Assembly: GCA_007123395.1 (NCBI GenBank)
Contig: SKLD01000439.1
Coordinates: forward strand, 1-12,389
Direction of reading: 5' to 3'
From: Opitutales bacterium
Lineage (GTDB): Bacteria > Verrucomicrobiota > Verrucomicrobiia > Opitutales > Oceanipulchritudinaceae
Length of the DNA stretch: 12,389 nucleotides
Positions 1 through 6,880 of the stretch are shown piece after piece. The notes under the pieces were generated by a model, which was not told where the DNA came from, searched no databases, and saw nothing but the letters and a program-made list of their open reading frames with translations. Position 1 is the stretch's first letter. Each line of letters starts with the position of its first letter. A program made the position numbers and the translations under genes.

Positions 1-585
1 ATGGATGACAGCGGTTCGGAGGGCCTCTTCGTCGTTTCCGAGGCGAAGTACGGCTTCGGCTGCCAGTCGGGCATGCTTCACGTAAGCCTCCTGCGCAGCG
101 CCTTCATTACGCGTGCGGGCGAAAACCGCGCGCTGCGCGACAACGGCTATGGCCACGACTACAGCGACATCGGCAGGCATGACATCCGGCTCGCCATCGG
201 TCGGTTCAACGCGGGCGCGGGGCGCTCCGACCAACCCGCCATGCTCGCCGACACGCTCTACACAAGACCGGTCGCCTATCGGGGTGTAGCTCTCGACGCA
301 GGCTTCGGCGAAATCGAAGGCGGCGACTCGCTCGTCCCGGCATGGACCAAACCGCTCGCCGACGGGTCATGGGTCCTGCGCCTGCACGAGACACTCGGCA
401 AGCGGGGGCAGGCGCGTCTGTGCCTCGCACCCGGGTTCACGGCGCGCTTCGTCAACCTGAATGATGAACCTGTGCCCGGAGGCAGCCTGCGCGGGGGCAT
501 CGTTGAGTTCACGCCCTACGCGCTCCTTGGCGTGCATGTATTCAAAAAGCCGAAGTCCCGCCCGAATAAAACGGCGGGGCAGTAG
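1..585 (+). CDS. GH38-type alpha-mannosidase, C-terminal fragment (5' end outside window)
   Basis: About 194 residues in frame 1 run from the left edge to a TAG stop. The segment KYGFGC...MLHVSLLRSA at residues 16-34 resembles the 'KYGyd...LrLSLLRsp' core of the GH38 C-terminal beta domain. The following DIGRHDIRLAIGRF (56-69) matches the 'D.G.H.f.y.l.ph' segment. The region from about 113 (PAWTKPLADGSWVLRLHE) to FTPYALLGVHV near the end matches the family's last strands, 'K....g.vlRlyE' and 'l.PfeirTlrl'. GH38 enzymes hydrolyse alpha-mannosides with a retaining mechanism; their catalytic Asp lies in the N-terminal domain, which is not visible here. The ATG at base 1 is almost certainly internal, because full-length GH38 proteins are several times longer. 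The gene converges on the dehydratase gene that ends at 615. It is a tentative family call made from the C-terminal domain only. Confidence 0.7.
   Translation: MDDSGSEGLFVVSEAKYGFGCQSGMLHVSLLRSAFITRAGENRALRDNGYGHDYSDIGRHDIRLAIGRFNAGAGRSDQPAMLADTLYTRPVAYRGVALDAGFGEIEGGDSLVPAWTKPLADGSWVLRLHETLGKRGQARLCLAPGFTARFVNLNDEPVPGGSLRGGIVEFTPYALLGVHVFKKPKSRPNKTAGQ
544..578 (-). terminator. possible terminator of the oxidoreductase-dehydratase unit
   Basis: A 6-bp inverted repeat, CCCGCC (557-562) and GGCGGG (573-578), with a 10-nt loop overlaps the 3' end of the GH38 reading frame. Read on the minus strand the hairpin is followed, after eight bases, by a run of five T (548-544). It sits just past the end of the minus-strand dehydratase gene, where a terminator would be expected. 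The spacing between hairpin and T-run is too long for a textbook intrinsic terminator, so this is only a candidate. Confidence 0.25.
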
Positions 586-614
586 CCAACGTAAGTCGGC
601 GCGGTAACGGGATG

Positions 615-1064
615 TCAGTCCCCGTCAGGCTTGTCCACAAGGGCGAGCGCGAATTCGACGGTCACGGCCGGCTTGCCGTCTTTAAGAATGCGCCCCTTCA
701 TGAAGTGGAAGGGCCCGACCGCTTCCTTGTAGCTCGCTTCAATCTCGATGGTGTCGCCGGGGACGACCATGCGCTTGAAGCGCGCGTCGCTGATGCGGGC
801 TAACACCGGTGTTTTCTCCGCCGCCTTGGCATCCCCCGCCCGTTCCTGGCGGCGCACCATGTAGACCGCCGCCGCTTGAAACACCGCTTCGCACAGCAGC
901 ACGCCAGGCATGATCGGATTGCCCGGATAGTGCCCCGCGAAGTGCGCCTCCTCCGGATCGATGTAGCGACGGCACCGCGCCGATGTCTCCGTCACCTCGA
1001 GGATCTCGTCGATAAAGAGAAACGGCGGGCGGTGCGGGATGGCCTGCAGAATACGTTCGTCCAT
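615..1064 (-). CDS. FabZ-like 3-hydroxyacyl-ACP dehydratase (hotdog fold)
   Basis: The product is 149 aa, the usual FabZ length. The N-terminus HRPPFLFIDEIL (11-22) matches the FabZ 'HR.PFLlvDrvl' segment. HFAGHYPGNPIMPGV (41-55) is the active-site helix region with catalytic His45, and Glu59 with Gln63 in EAVFQ complete the usual His/Glu site. DARFKRMVVPGD is the conserved C-terminal strand. Enzymes of this family dehydrate (3R)-hydroxyacyl-ACP to trans-2-enoyl-ACP in the cytoplasm. The start is ATG at 1064, preceded on its strand by ...GAACCC and no Shine-Dalgarno. The gene lies 7 bp downstream of the FAD oxidoreductase and is very probably co-transcribed with it. It is not next to lpxD/lpxA or other fatty-acid genes, which suggests a specialised rather than the housekeeping dehydratase. 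I therefore give no fabZ symbol. Confidence 0.85.
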   Translation of the reverse strand: MDERILQAIPHRPPFLFIDEILEVTETSARCRRYIDPEEAHFAGHYPGNPIMPGVLLCEAVFQAAAVYMVRRQERAGDAKAAEKTPVLARISDARFKRMVVPGDTIEIEASYKEAVGPFHFMKGRILKDGKPAVTVEFALALVDKPDGD

Positions 1065-1071
1065 GGGTTCG

Positions 1072-2556
1072 TCAGGAATTTACAGTGAGGGGACGCGCGG
1101 CCTCGGCGAGGAATTTGTCGACTCGGTTGGAGGTAATGACACCATAGTTGATCGTTCCCAACCAGCCCGACATGATGATGCCCACCGATCCCGCGTGGAA
1201 GAGGCCCGGCAATTGGTCGGGAAGATCCTGCGAAGCCTTCAGACCCTCGAACTTTGTTCCAAAGGATGTGCCGCCCGTATGGAGCGTGTAGCGGTTGACA
1301 GTGCGGGGCGTGGCCGCCTCCAAGTGATCGATCTTCGCCGAGACGCCGGGGATCAGCTTCTCCAGCGCCGCCAAGGAACCGTCGATGAGCGCCTGTTTCT
1401 CGCGCTCGTAGGCGGAATCGTTGAGGTCCGCCCAGTCGTCCCAGCGCGCGTTGATCGAGGCTACGATGGCGTAACGCGGATCCTTCAGGTGCGGACGGGT
1501 GTCCGGATAATAGAAAGAAAAGGTACGGCTGCTCGTGCGCATGCCCGTCAGCTCTTCCATCGAGAACCGCTCCGCTTCTGAAGTAAAGACAAGGTCACCG
1601 CTGAAGGGGATGGACTCGCCCCGCCGCAAACCCATGTAGACTTGGCAGGAACTCGTGTTTACACGCACCTGCTTCACTTCGTCTACGTATGCTGGCGAAA
1701 AGTGCTCGGGTCCGGCCAACCGCAGGACAGTGTTCTTAATATTCGCGTTCGAAACCACGGCACGGCACCGGATTGTCCGCGGGGGCTGGGATTCGCCTGT
1801 GTTCTGGCTGCGCGCCACCACCCCGCTCACCTCAGGGCGACCATCCGGTCCTCGCTCCGTGAGAATTTCCTCGACCAACGCACACTTGCGGACTTCCGCA
1901 CCATTACGGCGCAGTTCGTCCGCCATCTTCTTGATCAAGGTGTCCGTGCCCCCCTTGAAAATATACACGCCCTTGCTCATGAAGTTGGAGAAGACGATTC
2001 CATAGGTGATCGCCGGGTCCTCCATGGACGAACCGTTGGCATAGGAAATCGGCTCCATAAGAAGGCGGTGTACATCGTTGCGCCCCGGAAAATACTCTTC
2101 GAACAGCTCACCCGTTGTCTGCGAGTGGTCGTCGTAGAAGTTCATCTCGCGCAGGCGCGTGTAGAAGGCCTCCACACGGTCGCGCCGAATCCTGAAGGTT
2201 TCGACAAGAATCCGCGTGAAATCCTCCCGGTCAAAGGTCGTGCGGATGTTCATCTGCGGATTGATGAACCGCACGTCCTCCAGTTGGTGGATGCTGTCCG
2301 CGATTTCACGCGTCCAATACTTCCGGCACGACTTGATCATCCCGACCGGGAATCCGTGCAGCGAGATGTCGAAAATATGCCCGCCGGGGCGCTTAAACCA
2401 AGTCGCCAATCCACCGAACTGATAATGGTGCTCAAGCACGAGCACGCGGTGCCCTGCCTTCGCAAGAACATTTGCGCTCGTCAACCCGCCGAGACCGCTG
2501 CCGATCACAATCACATCATATGCGTCATCGACGCCCTCCAACCAATCCTTAGCCAT
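1072..2556 (-). CDS. CrtI/phytoene desaturase-like FAD-dependent oxidoreductase
   Basis: The product is 494 aa. Its N-terminal Rossmann motif is YDVIVIGSGLGGLTSANVL (13-31, GSGLGG at 19-24), with the acidic strand end VLEHH around Glu42 that binds the adenosine ribose of FAD. This is followed by FGG and GGHIFDISLHGF, the arrangement found in the phytoene desaturase/carotenoid isomerase/retinol saturase superfamily. The C-terminal GLFHAGSVGIIMSGWLGTIN region is the second FAD-contacting segment. Family members desaturate, isomerise or saturate polyene and lipid substrates; the substrate here cannot be read from sequence. The start is ATG at 2556. GGAGGG lies about 14 nt upstream, a longer than usual spacing but the clearest purine-rich site in the window. 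No crtB, crtE or other carotenoid gene is adjacent; its partner is the FabZ-like dehydratase 7 bp downstream, pointing to an acyl-ACP or polyene-lipid role (inference). Confidence 0.85.
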   Translation of the reverse strand: MAKDWLEGVDDAYDVIVIGSGLGGLTSANVLAKAGHRVLVLEHHYQFGGLATWFKRPGGHIFDISLHGFPVGMIKSCRKYWTREIADSIHQLEDVRFINPQMNIRTTFDREDFTRILVETFRIRRDRVEAFYTRLREMNFYDDHSQTTGELFEEYFPGRNDVHRLLMEPISYANGSSMEDPAITYGIVFSNFMSKGVYIFKGGTDTLIKKMADELRRNGAEVRKCALVEEILTERGPDGRPEVSGVVARSQNTGESQPPRTIRCRAVVSNANIKNTVLRLAGPEHFSPAYVDEVKQVRVNTSSCQVYMGLRRGESIPFSGDLVFTSEAERFSMEELTGMRTSSRTFSFYYPDTRPHLKDPRYAIVASINARWDDWADLNDSAYEREKQALIDGSLAALEKLIPGVSAKIDHLEAATPRTVNRYTLHTGGTSFGTKFEGLKASQDLPDQLPGLFHAGSVGIIMSGWLGTINYGVITSNRVDKFLAEAARPLTVNS

Positions 2557-2680
2557 CGCTGCCTATTCTCCCTCCAATTCAAAAAAACGCAAATCCCTGC
2601 CCCCTCCGCCTCCCCGCCGCAACCCAAAACTCCCTGCCTCCCGAGTCAACAAATTATCAACCTGGTTATCTAACTATTTT

Positions 2681-2698
2681 TAATTACCCGGTTAATTA
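2681..2698. promoter_or_regulatory. 18-bp palindrome in divergent intergenic region, candidate operator
   Basis: TAATTAcCCGGtTAATTA is an inverted repeat with 16 of 18 positions symmetric. It lies inside an AT-rich patch (about 2650-2710) that contrasts with the GC-rich surroundings. A second short palindrome, AACCTGGTT (2659-2667), is 13 bp away. The gap 2557-2740 separates the minus-strand oxidoreductase from the plus-strand transposase, so it must hold at least the oxidoreductase promoter. On the minus strand TTAACC, 17 bp, TAGATA is a weak promoter-like arrangement overlapping the palindrome. The symmetry and size suit a dimeric TetR- or MarR-type repressor site, but no such regulator is encoded in the window. 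Confidence 0.4.
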
Positions 2699-2740
2699 TT
2701 TTATTTGACTTTGGAGTGGCGCCGGGTGTGATTGGTGGCG

Positions 2741-3751
2741 ATGAAAACCGATGACATTCTTCCTGTGCGGCGTGTGCGCCGCGCCTTGTTACTGGGGCAG
2801 GTGGCGACGTATCATGTAATTGCGCGGACGGCCGGCCAGGCGATGTTGTTTGGCGACCTCGAGAAGGAGATGTTCCGGTCGCAGATGCGGGCTGTGGCGC
2901 TGTTTTGCGGAGTGCGTGTGCTGACGTTCTGCATTTTGGACAACCATGTGCATCTCCTTGTGGAGGTGCCGGCGGAGAAGCCGGAGTTGACGGACAAGGA
3001 GTTACTGCGCCGGAGCGCCGCGCTCTATGGCGGGAAGGAGCGGAGCCGGCATGCGCTGCGTCTGGAGACCATCGCGGAAGCGCTGGCGGAGGGGGGCGCG
3101 GCCCGCGACCGCATGCGCTCGCTGTTGATCCGCCGTATGAGCGATTTGTCGATGTTCGCGAAGCTGCTGCAGCAGCGGTATTCCATTTGGTATAACCGCA
3201 CGCACGACCGGCACGGAACGCTGTGGTCGGGCCGCTTCAAGAGCGTTTTGGTAGAGGGCAAGGGCCTGCCGCTGGCCTTAGTGGCGGCATATATCGATCT
3301 GAATGCGGTGCGCGCGGGCATTGTGAAAGACCCGGCGGATTATCGCTGGTGCGGCTATGCCGAGGCGGCGGCGGGCGTGCGCGCGGCAACCGAAGGCGTT
3401 TGCCGAATCGACGGGGATTCCGATCCAAAGCGCGCCTTTGCCCGCTACCGCTTGCTGTTGTATGTCAAAGGTTACGCCCAAGGTGCGGGAAAGCCCGCCG
3501 ATGCGACCATCCCGGAGGAACTCATGCGTGAGGCGCGGGAGCGGTATGGTACGCTCACGCCCTTTGAGTCTCTGCGGCACCGCGTGCGCTACATGACGGC
3601 GGGCGCGGTTCTCGGAACGGGCTTATTTGTCGAAAGGTGGTTCCACCGGCACGAAACGTCTTTTCCAAAGCGAGTGACCGGAGCGAGGCGGCTGCGCGGA
3701 GGCGATTGGGGCAGTTTGCGCAGCTTCCGCGATCTGCGGAAAGACACCTGA
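2741..3751 (+). CDS. RAYT-type (IS200-like, Y1) HUH transposase with C-terminal extension
   Basis: The product is 336 aa from ATG 2741. In-frame TTG 2732 and GTG 2735 are alternatives and no start has a clear ribosome site. The N-terminal YHVIART (24-30) and the HUH motif in LDNHVHLLVEVP (His69, His71) identify a Y1 transposase-domain single-strand nuclease. LQQRYSIWYNRTHDRHGTLWSGRFKSVL (143-170) carries the likely catalytic tyrosine (Tyr147, possibly Tyr151) and the LW.GRFK signature of REP-associated tyrosine transposases. AAYIDLNAVRAGIVKDPADYRW (183-203) completes the domain. An insertion of about 45 residues separates the HUH from the tyrosine block. After about 225 there is an extension ending in GAVLG...FVERWF and TGARRLRGGDWGSLRSFRDLR, basic and possibly DNA-binding. 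No IS ends or target-site duplication are visible, which fits a single-copy domesticated RAYT. The GGAG-led hairpins at 8262-8373 are possible substrates. Confidence 0.85.
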   Translation: MKTDDILPVRRVRRALLLGQVATYHVIARTAGQAMLFGDLEKEMFRSQMRAVALFCGVRVLTFCILDNHVHLLVEVPAEKPELTDKELLRRSAALYGGKERSRHALRLETIAEALAEGGAARDRMRSLLIRRMSDLSMFAKLLQQRYSIWYNRTHDRHGTLWSGRFKSVLVEGKGLPLALVAAYIDLNAVRAGIVKDPADYRWCGYAEAAAGVRAATEGVCRIDGDSDPKRAFARYRLLLYVKGYAQGAGKPADATIPEELMREARERYGTLTPFESLRHRVRYMTAGAVLGTGLFVERWFHRHETSFPKRVTGARRLRGGDWGSLRSFRDLRKDT

Positions 3752-3774
3752 GCGCGCCGCGGTCGGCCAGCCCG

Positions 3775-3804
3775 GCGAAAATCCGCAAAGTCCTCCGTTT
3801 TCGC
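3775..3804. repeat. inverted repeat in the transposase-rph gap
   Basis: GCGAAAA (3775-3781) and TTTTCGC (3798-3804) form a perfect 7-bp stem around a 16-nt loop in the 90-bp gap between the transposase and rph. A second perfect 6-bp hairpin, TTCCGC/GCGGAA (3725-3741), lies at the very end of the transposase coding region. Neither carries an adjacent GGAG or GTAG, so they are not obvious REPs. They could be 3' structures of the transposase transcript or chance symmetry. Confidence 0.3.
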
Positions 3805-3841
3805 GTGCAATTGCGGCGCGGCCCTCCCTACCCTGCGGTCA

Positions 3842-4591
3842 ATGGACAAACCGCAACGACTTGACGGGCGCGCGGAAGACGCGCTGCGCCCGGTGACCAT
3901 CGAGCCCGGGATCGCGCCGCACGCGGGGGGCTCCGTCCTCATCGCCTTCGGGCTGACACGCGTTATCTGCGCGGCCACGCTGGAGCCGCAAGTGCCGCGC
4001 TGGATGCGCGAGCAGAATGTGGAAGGCGGCTGGATGACGGCTGAATACGGGATGCTCCCCTACTCCACCCTGCAACGCAAGGCACGGGACATCTCGCGCG
4101 GAAAGCAGGACGGGCGGACGGTGGAGATCCAGCGCCTGATCGGCCGCAGCCTCCGCGCTGTGGCCGATTTGAAGAAATTACCCGGCCACACGCTCTGGAT
4201 CGACTGCGATGTGCTGCAGGCCGACGGCGGCACGCGCACGGCGGCGATCACCGGTGCTTACGTGGCGGCCCGCCTCGCGGTGGAGAAAGCGCTTGGCGAA
4301 AAGCGTATCCCGGAAAACCCGCTGCGGGAGCCCGTGGCGGCGGTGAGCGCGGGAATATCCGGCGGCCGCGCCCTGCTCGACCTCTGCTACGTGGAAGACC
4401 GTGACGCGGAAGTCGATGCCAATATCGTCATGACGGGCAGCGGCCGGTTCGTGGAGTTTCAGGCCTCCGGCGAAGAGGCGACGTTTTCGCGCGAAGACTC
4501 CGCCGCCCTTGTCGCCCTCGCGGAGAAAGGCATCGCCGAACTCATCGCCGCCCAGACCACCGCGCTGGCAGTCGCTGGAGTTTCCGGGTGA
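3842..4591 (+). CDS. rph: ribonuclease PH
   Basis: The product is 249 aa, slightly longer than typical RNase PH (about 235-245). The N-terminal DGRAEDALRPV (8-18) is the family opening. GGWMTAEYGMLPYST (62-76), GRTVEIQRLIGRSLRAV (91-107) and IDCDVLQADGGTRTAAITGAY (120-140) are near-invariant blocks; GGTRT holds phosphate-binding residues. LDLCYVED (179-186) supplies the conserved acidic pair Asp180 and Asp186. RNase PH is a hexameric phosphorolytic 3'-5' exoribonuclease that trims tRNA precursors and contributes to RNA turnover in the cytoplasm. The usual QGTAEG near the C-terminus reads QASGEEA here. The ATG start has no Shine-Dalgarno in front of it. It opens a same-strand run of rph, sucC, sucD and aroA, although gaps of 52-94 bp do not prove one operon. 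Confidence 0.95.
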   Translation: MDKPQRLDGRAEDALRPVTIEPGIAPHAGGSVLIAFGLTRVICAATLEPQVPRWMREQNVEGGWMTAEYGMLPYSTLQRKARDISRGKQDGRTVEIQRLIGRSLRAVADLKKLPGHTLWIDCDVLQADGGTRTAAITGAYVAARLAVEKALGEKRIPENPLREPVAAVSAGISGGRALLDLCYVEDRDAEVDANIVMTGSGRFVEFQASGEEATFSREDSAALVALAEKGIAELIAAQTTALAVAGVSG

Positions 4592-4685
4592 ATTCGACCC
4601 GTCCTTGCTTGCAATGCGGCGGACGGAACCGCTTTATACACCGTCATTCCGTCCCAGCGGCGGAAAAACTGATCATCCAATTCCC

Positions 4686-5885
4686 ATGAATATCCACGAA
4701 TATCAAGCCAAGGCGCTCTTCGCCGATTTCGGTATTCCCGTAACCAAAGGACTGCCCGCGCGCAGTCCCGACGAGTTCAAGGCGGCCCTCGCCGAGCTGC
4801 CCGACGGCCCTGTCGTCGTCAAGTCGCAGATCCACGCGGGCGGGCGGGGCAAGGGCACGTTCAAGAGCGGCTACAAAGGCGGCGTCAAGGTCTGCAAGGA
4901 CCAAGGCGAAGCCCTCGACGCAGCAAAAAACATGCTGGGCAACGTCCTCGTGACGCACCAGACCGGCGAAGCGGGCCGCAAGGTCAAGACCGTCTACTTC
5001 AACGAGCCCTGCGACATCGCGAAGGAGTATTACCTCGCGATTCTGCTCGACCGCGCGACCTCGCGACCGATCATCATCGCCTCGACCGAAGGCGGCGTGG
5101 AGATCGAGAAAGTGGCGGAAGAGACGCCCGAGAAAATCACGCGGGTGACCATCGATCCGGCGTCGGGCCTCCAGCCCTTCCACAAGCGCAAGATCGCCTA
5201 CGGACTTGGATTCACGGAAAAGGAAGATCTCAAGCAACTCGACGTCCTTCTCACCGGCCTCTACCGCCTATATTGGGAAAAAGATGCCAGTCTCGCCGAG
5301 ATCAACCCGCTCGTGAAAACGGCGGACGGCCGCATCATCGCCCTCGACGCCAAGGTGGGCTTCGATGAAAACGCCCTCTTCCGGCACCCCGACATCCGCG
5401 CCCTGCGCGACCTCGACGAGGAGGACCCGAAGGAAGTCGAAGCGTCGAAGCACGGACTCAGCTACATCGCTCTCGACGGCAACATCGCCTGTCTCGTCAA
5501 TGGCGCGGGGCTCGCCATGGCGACGATGGACATCATCAAACACTTCGGCGGCAACCCCGCCAATTTCCTCGACGTCGGCGGCGGCGCGAGCGAGGAAGCC
5601 GTCACGGAAGCCTTCCGCATCATCCTCAGCGACAAGCAAGTCGAGGGCATCCTGGTGAATATCTTCGGCGGCATCATGAGCTGCCAGCGTATTGCCAAGG
5701 GTATCATCGCGGCGGCGAAGACCGTATCCATCGATGTTCCGCTCGTTGTCCGCCTCGAAGGCAACGAAGTCGAAGAGGGCAAGAAGCTGCTCTCCGAAAG
5801 CGGTCTCGCCATCACTGCGGCGGACAGCCTGAAAGACGCCGCCGAGAAAGTCGTCAAGCGCGTGGAACAAGCCCGCGAGGGATAA
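4686..5885 (+). CDS. sucC: succinyl-CoA synthetase (ADP/GDP-forming) beta subunit
   Basis: The product is 399 aa. The start at 4686 (MNIHEYQAKALF) is the classic SucC N-terminus; the frame stays open further upstream but that part overlaps rph and has no family similarity. The ATP-grasp domain shows VVVKSQIHAGGRGKG (43-57), YYLAILLDR (115-123), ASLAEINPLV (201-210, metal ligands) and ALDAKV (219-224). The CoA-ligase domain shows LDVGGGASEEAV (295-306), ILVNIFGGIMSC (322-333) and VVRLEGNEVEEGKKLL (354-369). SucC binds nucleotide and succinate and pairs with SucD to convert succinyl-CoA to succinate with substrate-level phosphorylation in the TCA cycle. The bases before the ATG are AATTCCC, with no Shine-Dalgarno. 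In the 94-bp gap, TTGCAA (4609-4614) and a TTTATA/TATACA patch (4633-4640) are a weak promoter-like pair only. Confidence 0.97.
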   Translation: MNIHEYQAKALFADFGIPVTKGLPARSPDEFKAALAELPDGPVVVKSQIHAGGRGKGTFKSGYKGGVKVCKDQGEALDAAKNMLGNVLVTHQTGEAGRKVKTVYFNEPCDIAKEYYLAILLDRATSRPIIIASTEGGVEIEKVAEETPEKITRVTIDPASGLQPFHKRKIAYGLGFTEKEDLKQLDVLLTGLYRLYWEKDASLAEINPLVKTADGRIIALDAKVGFDENALFRHPDIRALRDLDEEDPKEVEASKHGLSYIALDGNIACLVNGAGLAMATMDIIKHFGGNPANFLDVGGGASEEAVTEAFRIILSDKQVEGILVNIFGGIMSCQRIAKGIIAAAKTVSIDVPLVVRLEGNEVEEGKKLLSESGLAITAADSLKDAAEKVVKRVEQAREG

Positions 5886-5937
5886 TGACGACTATCGAAC
5901 CAAACCGTCCAATAACAATACAAATACATTTCTTCCC

Positions 5938-6813
5938 ATGGCAGTTCTTGTAGGAAAAGACACCCGCGTCGTCGGGCAGGGCATCACCGGCACGTTCGGC
6001 AGCCTGCACGCCAACCGCAATATCGAATACGGCACCAACTACGTCGCCGCTGTCACGCCGGGCAAAGGCGGCCAGCGCTTCGAAGACAAAGTGCCGATCT
6101 TCAACACGGTGCGTGAAGCCGTTGAAAAGGAAGGCGCCAATGCCAGTGTCATCTTCGTGCCGCCGCCCTTCGCGGCCGACTCCATCCTCGAAGCGATCGA
6201 CTCCGGGATCGAGTTGATCGTCTGCATCACGGAAGGCATTCCGGTGCGGGACATGGCGCTCGTGAAGGACGCCCTCGTCAAGTCGAACACACGCCTCATC
6301 GGGCCGAACTGCCCCGGCATCATGACACCCGGCGAATGCAATATCGGCATCATGCCTGGCTACATCGCCATGCCCGGGAAAGTCGGCGTCGTGAGCCGCT
6401 CGGGCACGCTGACCTACGAGGCGATGTACCAGCTCACGCAGCTTGGGCACGGGCAGAGCACCTGCATCGGCATAGGCGGCGATCCCATCAACGGCACGAG
6501 CCATACCGACGCCATCCGCCTCTTCAACGAAGACCCGGCGACCGAGGCGATCATTATGATCGGCGAAATCGGGGGCTCGGCGGAAGAAGAAGCGGCCGCC
6601 TACATCAAGGAGCACGTAAACAAGCCGGTCGCCGCCTTCATCGCGGGAACGACCGCGCCTCCGGGTCGCCGCATGGGCCATGCGGGCGCCATCGTGAGCG
6701 GCGGCAGCGGCGGGGCGGACGCCAAGATCAAGGCGCTCAAAGACGCCGGCATCGCCGTCGCGCCGACGCCCAGCGACATCGCCGAAACCCTGCTTTCGGT
6801 CTATAAGGGATAA
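5938..6813 (+). CDS. sucD: succinyl-CoA synthetase (ADP/GDP-forming) alpha subunit
   Basis: The product is 291 aa, the usual SucD length. VGKDTRVVGQGITGTFGS (5-22) is the CoA-binding Rossmann segment. ITEGIPVRDM (97-106) and IGPNCPGIMTPGEC (121-134) are conserved. VVSRSGTLTYEA (151-162) and GIGGDPINGTSHTD (178-191) form the catalytic half. The phosphorylated histidine is His248 in GRRMGHAGAIVSGG (243-256). SucD carries the phosphohistidine and the CoA site, and forms the enzyme with SucC encoded 52 bp upstream. The gap between the two genes is A-rich and ends in TTTCTTCCC before the ATG, without a Shine-Dalgarno. The pair is almost certainly co-transcribed. Confidence 0.97.
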   Translation: MAVLVGKDTRVVGQGITGTFGSLHANRNIEYGTNYVAAVTPGKGGQRFEDKVPIFNTVREAVEKEGANASVIFVPPPFAADSILEAIDSGIELIVCITEGIPVRDMALVKDALVKSNTRLIGPNCPGIMTPGECNIGIMPGYIAMPGKVGVVSRSGTLTYEAMYQLTQLGHGQSTCIGIGGDPINGTSHTDAIRLFNEDPATEAIIMIGEIGGSAEEEAAAYIKEHVNKPVAAFIAGTTAPPGRRMGHAGAIVSGGSGGADAKIKALKDAGIAVAPTPSDIAETLLSVYKG

Positions 6814-6880
6814 AGGACCGGCATCCGCTTCCCCTGCGGAAGCACCGCTTTCACCACGACCGGCACCACCGGGCTTCTCC

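Noticed and set aside
1642..2673. 343-codon plus-strand open frame opposite the oxidoreductase
   Set aside because: It is antisense to the FAD-binding protein, whose GSGLGG motif and family blocks are clear. The plus reading has no domain.
2741..3751. Complete insertion sequence bounded by terminal repeats
   Set aside because: No matched ends or target-site duplication could be seen on either side. The protein is RAYT-like, and RAYTs are normally single-copy genes without IS ends.
4509..4685. N-terminal extension of SucC by 59 codons
   Set aside because: The added residues overlap the end of rph and the intergenic gap, are basic and unlike any SucC, whereas MNIHEYQAK at 4686 is the family N-terminus.
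6814..6880. Terminator between sucD and aroA
   Set aside because: CCGC...GCGG (about 6825-6838) gives only a 4-bp stem and no T-run follows.
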